Assembly (NCBI GenBank): GCA_030427585.1
Contig: JAUIBW010000001.1
Span: 186,001-250,000, forward strand
Source: Bacteroidia bacterium
GTDB taxonomy: Bacteria > Bacteroidota > Bacteroidia > Flavobacteriales > Flavobacteriaceae
Length of the DNA: 64,000 nt
Direction of reading: 5' to 3'
Shown: piece by piece, positions 7,572 through 15,128 of the stretch
Layout of the letters: every line of letters begins with the position of its first letter
Numbering within the stretch: the stretch's first letter is position 1
Translations under genes and position numbers: made by a program
Notes under the pieces: generated by a model
Databases searched by the model: none
Seen by the model: the letters and a program-made list of their open reading frames with translations, nothing else
What the model was told of the DNA's origin: nothing

Positions 7572-8177
7572 ATGAGTAAAAGTATTTTTGACATATCGTT
7601 TCAACATAAAGATATCAATAGCAAAATTGTAATTGGCCTGGAACGCATTTCTGAGGTTTTTAGAACTTTGTTGTGGGAACACGCAAAAACTGCAGGCTTA
7701 AGTCCTATACAGATACAGATTATAATTTTTATAGCATATCACAAAGAAGATTTATGCACCGTAAGTCATCTTGCAAAAGAGTTTAATGTAACAAAACCTA
7801 CCATTAGTGATGCCGTTAAGGTATTAGAAAAAAAAGAAATGATCTTCAAAAATAAGACGTCAACAGATAATAGAAGTTATTATATATGCTTAACTCCAAA
7901 AGGACAAAAAAATGTTTCTGAGGCCGAAAATTTTGCTGACCCCATCAAAAAGCAACTTTTAAATTTTGATACCGAGGAACGGGAGTCTCTGTTAAAGACC
8001 ATAAACACCTTAATTTATCAGCTAAACAGGTCAGGAATACTATCTGTACAGAGAACTTGCTATGCTTGCAAATTCTATGAAAAAAATGATAAAAATCATT
8101 ATTGTAATTTCATACAGACCGAGCTTAAAGATGTAGACATTAGATTAGATTGCACTGACTTTGCAGAGAGGTATTGA
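7572..8177 (+). CDS. MarR-type winged-helix regulator with C-terminal four-Cys cluster
   Basis: 201 residues. Residues about 20-150 form a MarR winged helix (VSHLAKEFNVTKPTISDAVKVLEKKEM, then a wing with STDNRSYYICLTPKG). The recognition helix is FNVTKPTISDAVKVLE. After residue 155 an extension not found in ordinary MarR proteins (about 140 residues) carries Cys in the pattern CYAC...HYC...LDC: a potential metal, Fe-S or disulfide switch. MarR dimers bind palindromes near promoters, and the TTAGGATTnCTnA palindrome occurs upstream of this gene and twice more in the cluster. I infer autoregulation and control of the thioredoxin-like, lipoprotein and DUF2024 genes. The signal sensed is unknown. 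Confidence 0.8.
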   Translation: MSKSIFDISFQHKDINSKIVIGLERISEVFRTLLWEHAKTAGLSPIQIQIIIFIAYHKEDLCTVSHLAKEFNVTKPTISDAVKVLEKKEMIFKNKTSTDNRSYYICLTPKGQKNVSEAENFADPIKKQLLNFDTEERESLLKTINTLIYQLNRSGILSVQRTCYACKFYEKNDKNHYCNFIQTELKDVDIRLDCTDFAERY

Positions 8178-8232
8178 GAAATTTATTATAAAATTGCAAT
8201 GTACTCTCCTCCCTAATTATGACTATTTTTAA

Positions 8233-8364
8233 AAGATTTGTTGGTCATTGGTAACCAAAATCGAATATAAACGTCATACAAATACATCAATCAAAACGAT
8301 TATGTGGTTAGCACAAGTTCATAATCAAGGAGGGCAAAAAACTCCTGCCAAACGTATCGATTAG
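8233..8364 (+). other. Possible gene remnant in intergenic region
   Basis: The 290-bp gap between marR and the DUF6503 gene contains an open frame ending TAG at 8362-8364. Its last residues (MWLAQVHNQGGQKTPAKRID) look like coding sequence and loosely recall the Lys-rich C-terminal pattern of YdeI/OmpD-associated proteins. No credible start is present. This may be debris of a lost gene or chance. Confidence 0.15.
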
Positions 8365-8412
8365 TTTTTATAAAGTTAACATATCTTTCTGTTACATTTT
8401 TCCTAAAAACTG

Positions 8413-8442
8413 TTTGTTGAAGTATTGGTTTTAGTAATTTTG
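8413..8442 (+). promoter_or_regulatory. Bacteroidota-type promoter of the DUF6503 gene
   Basis: TTTG (8413-8416), an 18-bp spacer, and TAATTTTG (8435-8442) match the Bacteroidota consensus. Transcription should start near 8449, leaving a leader of about 20 nt. Confidence 0.65.
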
Positions 8443-8467
8443 ATACTTGTAATATGAACTATTATTT

Positions 8468-9322
8468 ATGAAAAACCTATGGATTTTGATCATGGCTATA
8501 ATCATTTCAAGCTGTGGTAATAATAAAAAGCATGAAAGTCAAACTACAGAAGCTACAGATAATAAAACCGAAAAAATTCTGGTAGAACCAGATGGTGGTA
8601 TAGGGGATGGTGCTGTATCTATTATAGATCATCATATTAAAAACATTGAGAAAGCGCATAAAAAAACTGACTTCCTAAAGTATAAAGCGGTAAGTTTTAA
8701 CATTGTTATTTCCTTTGGTGGTAAATTACGTTTGGATGGAAAAATCACCATGTTAACGAATTCTACAAAAATCAGAATTGATAAAAAAGATGAGAGTAAA
8801 TTGATCTATACCGGCGAAAAAGTTTTTTTGTGTCCAGAAGATGCAAATGCCAAAGGAGCACGTTTCGACATGTTTACCTGGACCTATTTCTTCGCAATGC
8901 CATATAAACTAAATGATCCCGGTAGTAAATTAGAGCTAGAAAACATGAGAGCTTTAAACGAAGTAGAATATCAAACTGCTAAGCTTTCTTTCGAAAAAGG
9001 TATCGGGGATTCTCCAGATGATTGGTATATTATTTATACAGATCCCAAAGATCACACTCTGCAAGCCACAGCGTATATTGTTACGTTTGGAAGTAAAGGT
9101 GACATTACCAAGGCAGAGAGTGACCCCCATATTATACAATATCTGGATTTTAAAACAGTAGAAGGAATCCCATTTGCTACAAAATGGAAGTTTTATGGTT
9201 GGACTGAAGAAAAAGGTATCACTAATGAATTGGGGGAAGCTATAATTACAGATATTACATTTCTGAATGATGAAGGTTCTATTTTTGAAACTCCTGATAA
9301 CGCCAAAGAGATAAAACTATAA
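8468..9322 (+). CDS. DUF6503 family lipoprotein
   Basis: 284 residues. A short signal sequence ends in the lipobox SSC (Cys16). The region after about residue 45 (DGAVSIIDHHIKNIEKAHKK, FNIVISFGGKLRLDGKI, CPEDANAKGARFDMFTWTYFFAMPYKL) fits the DUF6503 family of flavobacterial envelope proteins, of unknown function. The pattern of beta strands resembles LolA/outer-membrane lipoprotein-sorting-like folds, but that is only a resemblance. The gene has its own promoter and a strong shared terminator, so it stands alone. Confidence 0.75.
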   Translation: MKNLWILIMAIIISSCGNNKKHESQTTEATDNKTEKILVEPDGGIGDGAVSIIDHHIKNIEKAHKKTDFLKYKAVSFNIVISFGGKLRLDGKITMLTNSTKIRIDKKDESKLIYTGEKVFLCPEDANAKGARFDMFTWTYFFAMPYKLNDPGSKLELENMRALNEVEYQTAKLSFEKGIGDSPDDWYIIYTDPKDHTLQATAYIVTFGSKGDITKAESDPHIIQYLDFKTVEGIPFATKWKFYGWTEEKGITNELGEAIITDITFLNDEGSIFETPDNAKEIKL

Positions 9323-9349
9323 TATATACTAGGAGAGTGTCAATACTAG

Positions 9350-9387
9350 TAAACCCTTCCAGAATAAATTCTGGAGGGGTTTATTTT
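9350..9387. terminator. Bidirectional terminator
   Basis: TAAACCCTTCCAGAAT (9350-9365) pairs with ATTCTGGAGGGGTTTA (9368-9383) over 16 bp with one wobble. T-rich tracts lie on both strands. It serves the DUF6503 gene and the convergent protease gene. Confidence 0.85.
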
Positions 9388-9414
9388 CACCTTATCCTTT
9401 TACAAAATGCAGTA

Positions 9415-10467
9415 TTAATTTTTTGCTACATCATTAAGATGCGGTATATCTTGAGCGTTTGATGATTTTGATCCACCACATTGTCCTATTCGGGTCCAAC
9501 CACCAGAAGTTCTTTCATACAAATACCCACTGTATGTTACACGATCTCCTACCTGATAATTTTGAGAACTAGACCAAGGAGCTACTCCTTCGCAAATATC
9601 ATTTCCACCACCACCGGGATACATAATTTTTATTCCGGCAATATCTCCGCTAGAAAGTCCATTCCTTTGTGCATTATAAGTAGATCCATCTTTTTTTACA
9701 ATGGTAGGTTGTCCATTTGCAGAAAAAGCATATGAACCATATAACATAATCGAATTAAAATCTAACGAGTTAGTATACTCATCACCATCGTACCCTTGCT
9801 GAGCATACGTTTTGAAATTAAAATCTCTATTCGCCTGTATATTCTGAAAATTGATTGTAATATACTGATCTCTGTCTTTTCTACTTTGTTCATGCCATAA
9901 TCCAACAGCATGACCTATTTCATGAATTGTATTCCCGGTAGAACACCCATTTGCAAGATTGATATTTTGTCTTCTACCTGTTCGGCCTACAGAAGATGAG
10001 CACCCACTACCGCTTCTAAAGTAGATATAAGCTGTCTGATTTGTTCTTTTCACAAATTTAAGGCTTGTATTTGCCTCCCAATGTGCGATCGCATTGGTTA
10101 CCCTTGACTGGTTAGGTAAACTACTTTCTATTTCATAATACACGGTGTTGTTTGGCCATCTGCTTCCGGTACGCCCCGTACTTTTACCATTTTTGACCAT
10201 AACATCCTCTTTATCAATAAGGATGTCCCCTAAAACATACTGCCCGTCGATTTCTTCAACTTCGACAGATTCCCCGTTAAGCTCAATAGTAACTAATTTT
10301 CCTGTTCTTTCTGGATAGGCTTGCTCATGCAAGAATCCTTTTTCAACTATTGTTTGATTTTCTAGTTGTTCGTGAGCATTGTCTTGATCTTTCTCACAAG
10401 AAATGAAAGTTGTACATGCAACAAATGCTAAAGCACCTAGTACGGTACTCTTAAAAACTGTTTTCAT
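9415..10467 (-). CDS. Astacin-family (M12A) zinc metalloprotease lipoprotein with chitin-binding-like domain
   Basis: 350 residues. The signal sequence has lipobox FISC (Cys24). A propeptide-like region follows to about residue 100. The protease domain carries the zinc signature HEIGHAVGLWHE (zinc ligands His182, His186, His192; catalytic Glu183), then QSRKDRD, and a Met-turn SIMLY around Met241. This is the astacin pattern, as in flavastacin. Residues about 292-330 (WSSSQNYQVGDRVTYSGYLYE) form a CBM5/12 (chitin-binding type 3) module, flanked by two cysteines. The predicted role is extracellular or surface degradation of proteins, perhaps attached to chitin-rich material. It is convergent with its left neighbour and has no operon partner. 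Confidence 0.9.
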   Translation of the reverse strand: MKTVFKSTVLGALAFVACTTFISCEKDQDNAHEQLENQTIVEKGFLHEQAYPERTGKLVTIELNGESVEVEEIDGQYVLGDILIDKEDVMVKNGKSTGRTGSRWPNNTVYYEIESSLPNQSRVTNAIAHWEANTSLKFVKRTNQTAYIYFRSGSGCSSSVGRTGRRQNINLANGCSTGNTIHEIGHAVGLWHEQSRKDRDQYITINFQNIQANRDFNFKTYAQQGYDGDEYTNSLDFNSIMLYGSYAFSANGQPTIVKKDGSTYNAQRNGLSSGDIAGIKIMYPGGGGNDICEGVAPWSSSQNYQVGDRVTYSGYLYERTSGGWTRIGQCGGSKSSNAQDIPHLNDVAKN

Positions 10468-10671
10468 AATTTATAAATTTGAGTTTGTGTTATAAAGTAA
10501 ACTTCAATTTTCTTGTTTTTATTGTTCTTAATGCAAGATAATACTCAAAACCTATATAGCATATTGATACAAATCAAGATGTAAATATTTTCATGAAAGC
10601 ATCGAGTTTATAAAATGATCAGTTTTTTTTGTATCTTTAAAAGACACAAGTTTTTTCTAAAATTTATTCTC

Positions 10672-11133
10672 ATGACACCTCTATTTAAAAAATTACAGCT
10701 CCCTCCCTTTTTAGATGAGATATTAATACTTAATGAACCCGAAGGATTTTGTGAAGACCTTGATTGTCTTAAAGGTATAAGTGTGAAAGAATCTTTGATT
10801 CAGGTATCAAAGGTTGATTTTGCCGTTATATTTGTTACTGAAAAGAAGCAAATAGAAAATCGTATAGAAACAGTATATCCAAAACTGGTAGGTGATGCTA
10901 TACTTTGGTTTGCATATCCTAAAAAAAACTCTAAAAAATATACTTCAGAAATTAATAAAGATTATGGCTGGGGAGTTCTTGGAGATTATAATCTCGAACC
11001 TATAAATCACGTTTCTATTAATATAGATTGGAATGCACTACGCTTTAGAAAAATAAGTTTTATTAAAACGATGGCTCATAGCAAAAATCATTCGCTTAGA
11101 GAAGCTGGTAAAGAGAAAGCCACTAGAGTTTGA
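10672..11133 (+). CDS. Conserved small protein of unknown function (DUF3052-like)
   Basis: Starting at the ATG at 10672 (MTPLFKKLQLPPF) gives 153 residues. An upstream in-frame ATG at 10615 would precede the probable -7 box TATCTTTA (10632-10639) and is less likely. Visible stretches are FAVIFVTEKKQIENR, LWFAYPKKNSKK and WGVLGDYNLEPINHVSINIDWNALRFRKI; the last two resemble small proteins annotated as DUF3052 or YdeI-neighbour hypothetical proteins. I do not recognise an enzyme. Its stop overlaps the next gene by one base (TGATG), so the two are translationally coupled. Confidence 0.55.
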   Translation: MTPLFKKLQLPPFLDEILILNEPEGFCEDLDCLKGISVKESLIQVSKVDFAVIFVTEKKQIENRIETVYPKLVGDAILWFAYPKKNSKKYTSEINKDYGWGVLGDYNLEPINHVSINIDWNALRFRKISFIKTMAHSKNHSLREAGKEKATRV

Positions 11134-11480
11134 TGAGTTGGCACCTATATATTCTATCATTCATCTTTGGTATTGCTGGAGTTTTTCATCTAATTCGCCC
11201 TAAGGCATTCATGAGAATAATGCCATTGTACATCCCTTATCATAAACTATTGGTTTATTTAAGTGGTGTTGCAGAAATTTTTGTAAGTCTTGGTTTATTA
11301 TTTGCACCAACCAGAATATTTTCTGCGTGGAGTATAATTTTTATGCTCATTTTGTTTTTCCCTGTTCATATACATATGCTTGTACATAAAAAAGCGAGTT
11401 TAAATTTACCAAAATTCGTTTTAGTCATTAGACTGTTACTTCAATTTGGTTTAATATACTGGACATCTCTTTATCTTTAA
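11133..11480 (+). CDS. Small DoxX-like membrane protein
   Basis: 115 residues with four predicted membrane segments: about 4-20 (LYILSFIFGIAGVFHLI), 38-58 (VYLSGVAEIFVSLGLLFA), 63-82 and 94-113. The segment GVAEIFVSLGLLF is typical of the DoxX/DUF417-like membrane family, whose function is not settled. The ATG at 11133 overlaps the stop of the preceding gene (TGATG). A TTG one codon earlier is less likely. It probably forms a two-gene operon with that gene. Confidence 0.65.
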   Translation: MSWHLYILSFIFGIAGVFHLIRPKAFMRIMPLYIPYHKLLVYLSGVAEIFVSLGLLFAPTRIFSAWSIIFMLILFFPVHIHMLVHKKASLNLPKFVLVIRLLLQFGLIYWTSLYL

Positions 11481-11528
11481 TTTTTTTGTTTATTTCAAAT
11501 TGACATGTAGTTAAGTGTGATAATTCAA

Positions 11529-11563
11529 TAAAAAAGCCCTTACAAAACTGCAAGGGCGCTTTT
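11529..11563. terminator. Terminator between convergent membrane protein genes
   Basis: GCCCTT (11536-11541) pairs with AAGGGC (11552-11557), with an A run on the left and TTTT on the right, so it can serve both strands. A second small hairpin (CCTCT/AGAGG, 11594-11609) followed by a T run lies nearby. Confidence 0.65.
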
Positions 11564-11628
11564 AACATCAAACAAAATTAATCTATGAAAAATCCTCTCT
11601 GCAAAGAGGCAGCTATTTTTTTTATATT

Positions 11629-12045
11629 TTATGATATGACCTGGTATGAATCTTTATCATAGTTTATAGAATTTAAATCATACTTATCGTTCTTTAGTAA
11701 TACTATAGCAATACCACAAAAAAACAGATGAATAAGTGCCAAAGTCAAGCAATCTGCATCTACCATAAACAAAGTAAAAAATGTGAATAGTATGATGATT
11801 GCGATTAAAGTTTTTCTCACGAAAATTTTTAGAATCAGGAACATCCCTATTACAAATTCCTCAAAAGGTACTAATGGAGCCAGAGCTTCTATAAAAGCGA
11901 TATTAAATACTGTAGCATTACTAAAATATGCTTCCAACCGCTCTAAAAACTCAGAATACTTTATCACATTATAAGTACCGTACAACACCAACAAGCCTCC
12001 AAATACCACTCTAATAAGATGATATAGATAAATTCTAATTTTCAT
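11629..12045 (-). CDS. DoxX/MauE-like membrane protein
   Basis: 138 residues from the ATG at 12045 (MKIRIYLYHLIRVVFGGLLVLYG). A longer start at 12075 overlaps the -7 box TACATTTG, so it would lie before the transcript start and is rejected. Four membrane segments are visible, with the DoxX-like pattern FIEALAPLVPFEEFVIGMFLILKIF and a further helix pair after ALIALIL-type sequence. The function is unknown; relatives take part in terminal oxidases or in maturation of redox enzymes, but nothing here ties it to either. It is divergent from the AraC gene, with direct repeats between them, and may be its target. Confidence 0.65.
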   Translation of the reverse strand: MKIRIYLYHLIRVVFGGLLVLYGTYNVIKYSEFLERLEAYFSNATVFNIAFIEALAPLVPFEEFVIGMFLILKIFVRKTLIAIIILFTFFTLFMVDADCLTLALIHLFFCGIAIVLLKNDKYDLNSINYDKDSYQVIS

Positions 12046-12072
12046 GATAGATTTGTGTGAAATTTTGATCGG

Positions 12073-12080
12073 CAAATGTA
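12073..12080 (-). promoter_or_regulatory. -7 box of the DoxX-like gene
   Basis: TACATTTG on the minus strand matches TAnnTTTG. It places the transcript start near 12066 and so supports the start codon at 12045. Confidence 0.5.
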
Positions 12081-12101
12081 TATCTTACCTTTATTCTGGT
12101 T

Positions 12102-12195
12102 CTTGTATAATTTTGTAAATAACTTGTACAAAAAACCATGTAATCAATTAATTATCAATACAATTATACACATATACACAAAAATACTTGTATAA
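12102..12195. repeat. Three direct repeats CTTGTAYAA between divergent genes
   Basis: CTTGTATAA (12102-12110), CTTGTACAA (12123-12131) and CTTGTATAA (12187-12195), all in the same orientation. The first two are 21 bp apart, two helical turns. This fits tandem half-sites for an AraC-type activator; the AraC gene starts at 12254. Confidence 0.5.
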
Positions 12196-12218
12196 AAGAA
12201 TTCCTGTTTTATTGATTT

Positions 12219-12226
12219 TATTTTTG
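12219..12226 (+). promoter_or_regulatory. -7 box of the AraC gene
   Basis: TATTTTTG fits TAnnTTTG, 28 bp before the ATG at 12254. No good TTTG lies at -33, which is common for activator-dependent promoters. Confidence 0.45.
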
Positions 12227-12253
12227 TAACTTTAAAATGTTAAAGAATTGTTT

Positions 12254-13114
12254 ATGAACCGTTATACCTTGAATGAGACTTTTGTAGTGCATCAATATGC
12301 TATTGATGAATGGGAAGCGGAACCTCATAATCATAACTATTTTGAAATCATTTTTATTGAAAAAGGAAGTGGATATCATACCATTAACGATATACGGTTT
12401 GCTTATAAAGAAAATAATATTTTTTTACTGGCGCCAGAAGACACACATCACTTCGAAATTGAAAAGCGTACTAATTTTACTTATTTCAAGTTTACAGAGC
12501 TTTTGTTTTCTAGTAAAGTCAATCTTCCCGACAGAAAGTATTGGTTACAACGTATTGAGCAATTATTACACCAACCAAATATCATACCGGGAGATGTAAT
12601 TTCTCATGAAGAAGATCGAAGTATTATTTGGGATATTCATAATGTTGTCCTAGAAGAGTTTAAAAATGAGAAAGTATATTATCAGGAAATCATTTCTAAT
12701 GCAATAAGTACTATTCTAAGTATAATAGTTCGCAATATCTCTGAAAAATATAATTCGCACCAAAAAAATATCCTTGTTTCTCATAACAAAATAGATTCAA
12801 TCTTAAGTCATATTAGACAACATGTTTATGATAATGACCTTACCAAAATCAATTTTTTGGCAAATAAATTTAATATGTCTCAGAGTTCAATTAGTACATA
12901 TTTTAAGAGAAAAACAGGAGAATCTATACATCAATATGTTACAAAATATAAAATGAAGTTGGTTGAGTATCGCTTACAACATACCGAGTTTACTATTGCA
13001 GAAATTGCGTATCAATTAGGATATACAGATGAGAGTCATCTTACCAAAACTTTTAAAAAGCATTTTTCGATGTCTCCCAAGCAATATCGAAACGAATTGT
13101 CTATTAGTCAATAA
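12254..13114 (+). CDS. AraC family transcriptional regulator
   Basis: 286 residues starting MNRYTLNETF; a TTG two codons upstream is not needed. Residues about 15-85 form a cupin-type effector domain (PHNHNYFEIIFIEKGSGYHTIND, APEDTHHFEI), whose His and Glu residues are typical of the AraC_binding fold. Residues about 180-284 hold two helix-turn-helix motifs (FLANKFNMSQSSISTYFKRK and IAEIAYQLGYTDESHLTKTF). The effector is unknown. The gene is divergent from a DoxX-like membrane protein, with three CTTGTAYAA repeats between them. Its 3' end meets the convergent nuclease gene after 5 bp. Confidence 0.9.
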   Translation: MNRYTLNETFVVHQYAIDEWEAEPHNHNYFEIIFIEKGSGYHTINDIRFAYKENNIFLLAPEDTHHFEIEKRTNFTYFKFTELLFSSKVNLPDRKYWLQRIEQLLHQPNIIPGDVISHEEDRSIIWDIHNVVLEEFKNEKVYYQEIISNAISTILSIIVRNISEKYNSHQKNILVSHNKIDSILSHIRQHVYDNDLTKINFLANKFNMSQSSISTYFKRKTGESIHQYVTKYKMKLVEYRLQHTEFTIAEIAYQLGYTDESHLTKTFKKHFSMSPKQYRNELSISQ

Positions 13115-13119
13115 CTGTT

Positions 13120-13902
13120 CTATCCAAAAATCTCATTTAATATTTTGGCCAGTCGTATTCCACCTTTTTGTAATTGGGAACGTACTGTAGGAAAATAATC
13201 GTACATATACTTATAGCCTAACTTTTCCCCTACGTTTGCTGATCCATATACTTTTTGTGCAAGTTTTTGAGATTCATGCACCCAGTCCACTATAGTACCG
13301 TTTTGAATTGATGTAACCTGATCCTTAGATAAGACTGCCTTATTTATAGATAACTCGGTATAACTCATACCGTAATAATCTATCATATCGCTATCCCAAA
13401 CCCTGTGCAAGTTAGATCCATCTTTAAACCAACGTACCTGAATATCATTTCCCCCTTTATCCTCTCCTCTACCCACATGAAGCGGTTGGTGCAAATCACC
13501 AACAAAATGCACTAGCATTTTAAGATGAAATACCATATCTTCTTTAGATGATTTTTCATCTTTTAATACCGATATACATGTATTTATTCCTTTTACCAAG
13601 TCGCCATACTCACTAGGCTTTTCCTCACCATATTTTTTATCAAATGGAAAATTAACGTAATGCCAGGGGCTATACCCTTTATATTTTTCGTCACTTTTAA
13701 TTTCATCGGCAAATGTAGAAACCAAAGCAAGACTTTGACCGTTAAGAAGTTTTGCTATATTACGTCTTGCTTTCTTTGTCAAATATGAATCTGCGATCTC
13801 GCCTGTAGCTCTATGTCCTGTCTTTCCCCAATCATAATCTGCAGAAAATCCAGATAACGAAATTATGAATAAAACAAGTAACCATTTATATTGAAGTTTC
13901 AT
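13120..13902 (-). CDS. S1/P1-type zinc nuclease, secreted
   Basis: 260 residues with signal peptide (cleavage near residue 20-24). All nine trinuclear zinc ligands of the S1/P1 family can be placed with correct spacing: Trp25, His30, Asp66, His81, His132, Asp136, His142, His166 and Asp170. The family hydrolyses single-stranded DNA and RNA, and often acts as 3'-nucleotidase. In P1 the ligand Trp is the first mature residue; here three or four residues (ADYD) may precede it unless processing occurs right before Trp25. A -7 box TATCTTTG (13920-13927) stands upstream. Likely role: scavenging nucleic acids outside the cell. Confidence 0.92.
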   Translation of the reverse strand: MKLQYKWLLVLFIISLSGFSADYDWGKTGHRATGEIADSYLTKKARRNIAKLLNGQSLALVSTFADEIKSDEKYKGYSPWHYVNFPFDKKYGEEKPSEYGDLVKGINTCISVLKDEKSSKEDMVFHLKMLVHFVGDLHQPLHVGRGEDKGGNDIQVRWFKDGSNLHRVWDSDMIDYYGMSYTELSINKAVLSKDQVTSIQNGTIVDWVHESQKLAQKVYGSANVGEKLGYKYMYDYFPTVRSQLQKGGIRLAKILNEIFG

Positions 13903-13919
13903 TTATATATATTTTGAAG

Positions 13920-13927
13920 CAAAGATA
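13920..13927 (-). promoter_or_regulatory. -7 box of the S1/P1 nuclease gene
   Basis: TATCTTTG on the minus strand is a perfect TAnnTTTG; the transcript start would lie near 13913, about 10 nt before the ATG. Confidence 0.5.
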
Positions 13928-14161
13928 AAAAAGGGTATGTTAGTGATTCGTTAAAAATGCTTAATTAAGCGTAAATAATATTAAAAATAACAAATAGTAA
14001 TTGTTTCAAATCAAAATATACTTTCAAATGTATCGTTTTATTTGTTTTATGTATGTTTTGCTAAATAATCAAACACGATTCAATTCATATTACATATTTA
14101 GCCAATATCAATTTGATTAGTATTCATTTCTTATTTGTTATATAAACAAACCCTACCTACT

Positions 14162-15088
14162 ATGAAGAGTAAATTTCGTTTATTTATGATCTTGATTTCT
14201 GCATTGAGTTTTGCTCAAAAAAAAGAATTTAACTCTGCAGTTGTTAAAATCAATAAATATATAGAAGGTTCCCTGGTTACGCCATATTCTGAGGATGATG
14301 TTCCTTTGGTTATTTTTATAATGGATGCTGGGGCGATTAATAGGGATGGCAATGATCGAATGTCTAAAAACGATACTTTTAAACAGCTTTCTCATGAACT
14401 TGCTAAAGAAGGTATTGCAACTTATCGCTATGATAAAAGGCTTTTTAAAATGGATGGTTTGGGAATTAAGGAGCATGAAATTTCTTTAGATCATTATATT
14501 GAAGATGCGATATCAATAATAGATTATTTCAGTAAAAATGGAAAATACAAAAAAATTATTATCGCTGGTCATGGTCAGGGTTCTCTAGTGGGTATGATTG
14601 CTGCCCAAGGAAGGGTGGATGGTTTTATTTCTATAGCAGGAAATGCAGTATCAATAGATCAGGTAATTATAGAACAAATTGCGAAGCAAGCTCCTGGTTT
14701 GGATAAAAGTGCTTCTGTAGCCTTTAAGCAATTAAAAGAAAATGGTAGGGCTACTAATTATGACCCAGCATTAGAATCTATTTTTAGGTACAATTTACAG
14801 CCTTTTATGAGTTCCTGGATAAAATATAATCCTTCTGAGGAAATTTTAAAATTAGAAATGCCTATCCTCATAATTTATGGTGATAAAGATATTCAGGTAG
14901 AATTAATCCAAGCAGACAAATTTAAAGAGATTATACCACAAGCCGAATATCTATTTGTTACAGATATGAATCATATTTTAAAAGAAATAAAAGGGGGTCG
15001 ACTAGAAAATCACAAATCATATAATGAGCCCTTTAGAAAAATAATGCCCGAAGTTCTAACCGGGATTACTAACTTTGTGAACCAATAG
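14162..15088 (+). CDS. Alpha/beta-hydrolase fold protein lacking the nucleophile serine
   Basis: 308 residues from ATG 14162; an upstream TTG at 14135 is less likely. Signal peptide (ends SFAQ, residue 19). The fold is clear: an early strand (VPLVIFIMDAGAINRDGND), TYRYDKR, a nucleophile elbow, LEMPILIIYGDKDIQV with Asp243, and His271 (DMNHIL). The elbow reads GHGQG at residues 136-140 (codon GGT at 14573-14575), where hydrolases of this family have GHSQG. The nucleophile is therefore Gly138 and the protein should be inactive as an esterase or peptidase, unless another residue such as Ser141 takes over. A single A-to-G change from AGT would explain it. Periplasmic or surface location is expected. 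Confidence 0.8.
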   Translation: MKSKFRLFMILISALSFAQKKEFNSAVVKINKYIEGSLVTPYSEDDVPLVIFIMDAGAINRDGNDRMSKNDTFKQLSHELAKEGIATYRYDKRLFKMDGLGIKEHEISLDHYIEDAISIIDYFSKNGKYKKIIIAGHGQGSLVGMIAAQGRVDGFISIAGNAVSIDQVIIEQIAKQAPGLDKSASVAFKQLKENGRATNYDPALESIFRYNLQPFMSSWIKYNPSEEILKLEMPILIIYGDKDIQVELIQADKFKEIIPQAEYLFVTDMNHILKEIKGGRLENHKSYNEPFRKIMPEVLTGITNFVNQ

Positions 15089-15128
15089 TACATTTAAAAA
15101 ATTATATAACCCTAATCAAAAACACCTA

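Noticed and set aside
11629..12075. Longer start (12075) for the DoxX-like gene
   Set aside because: It overlaps the probable -7 box, so the codon would not be transcribed from that promoter.
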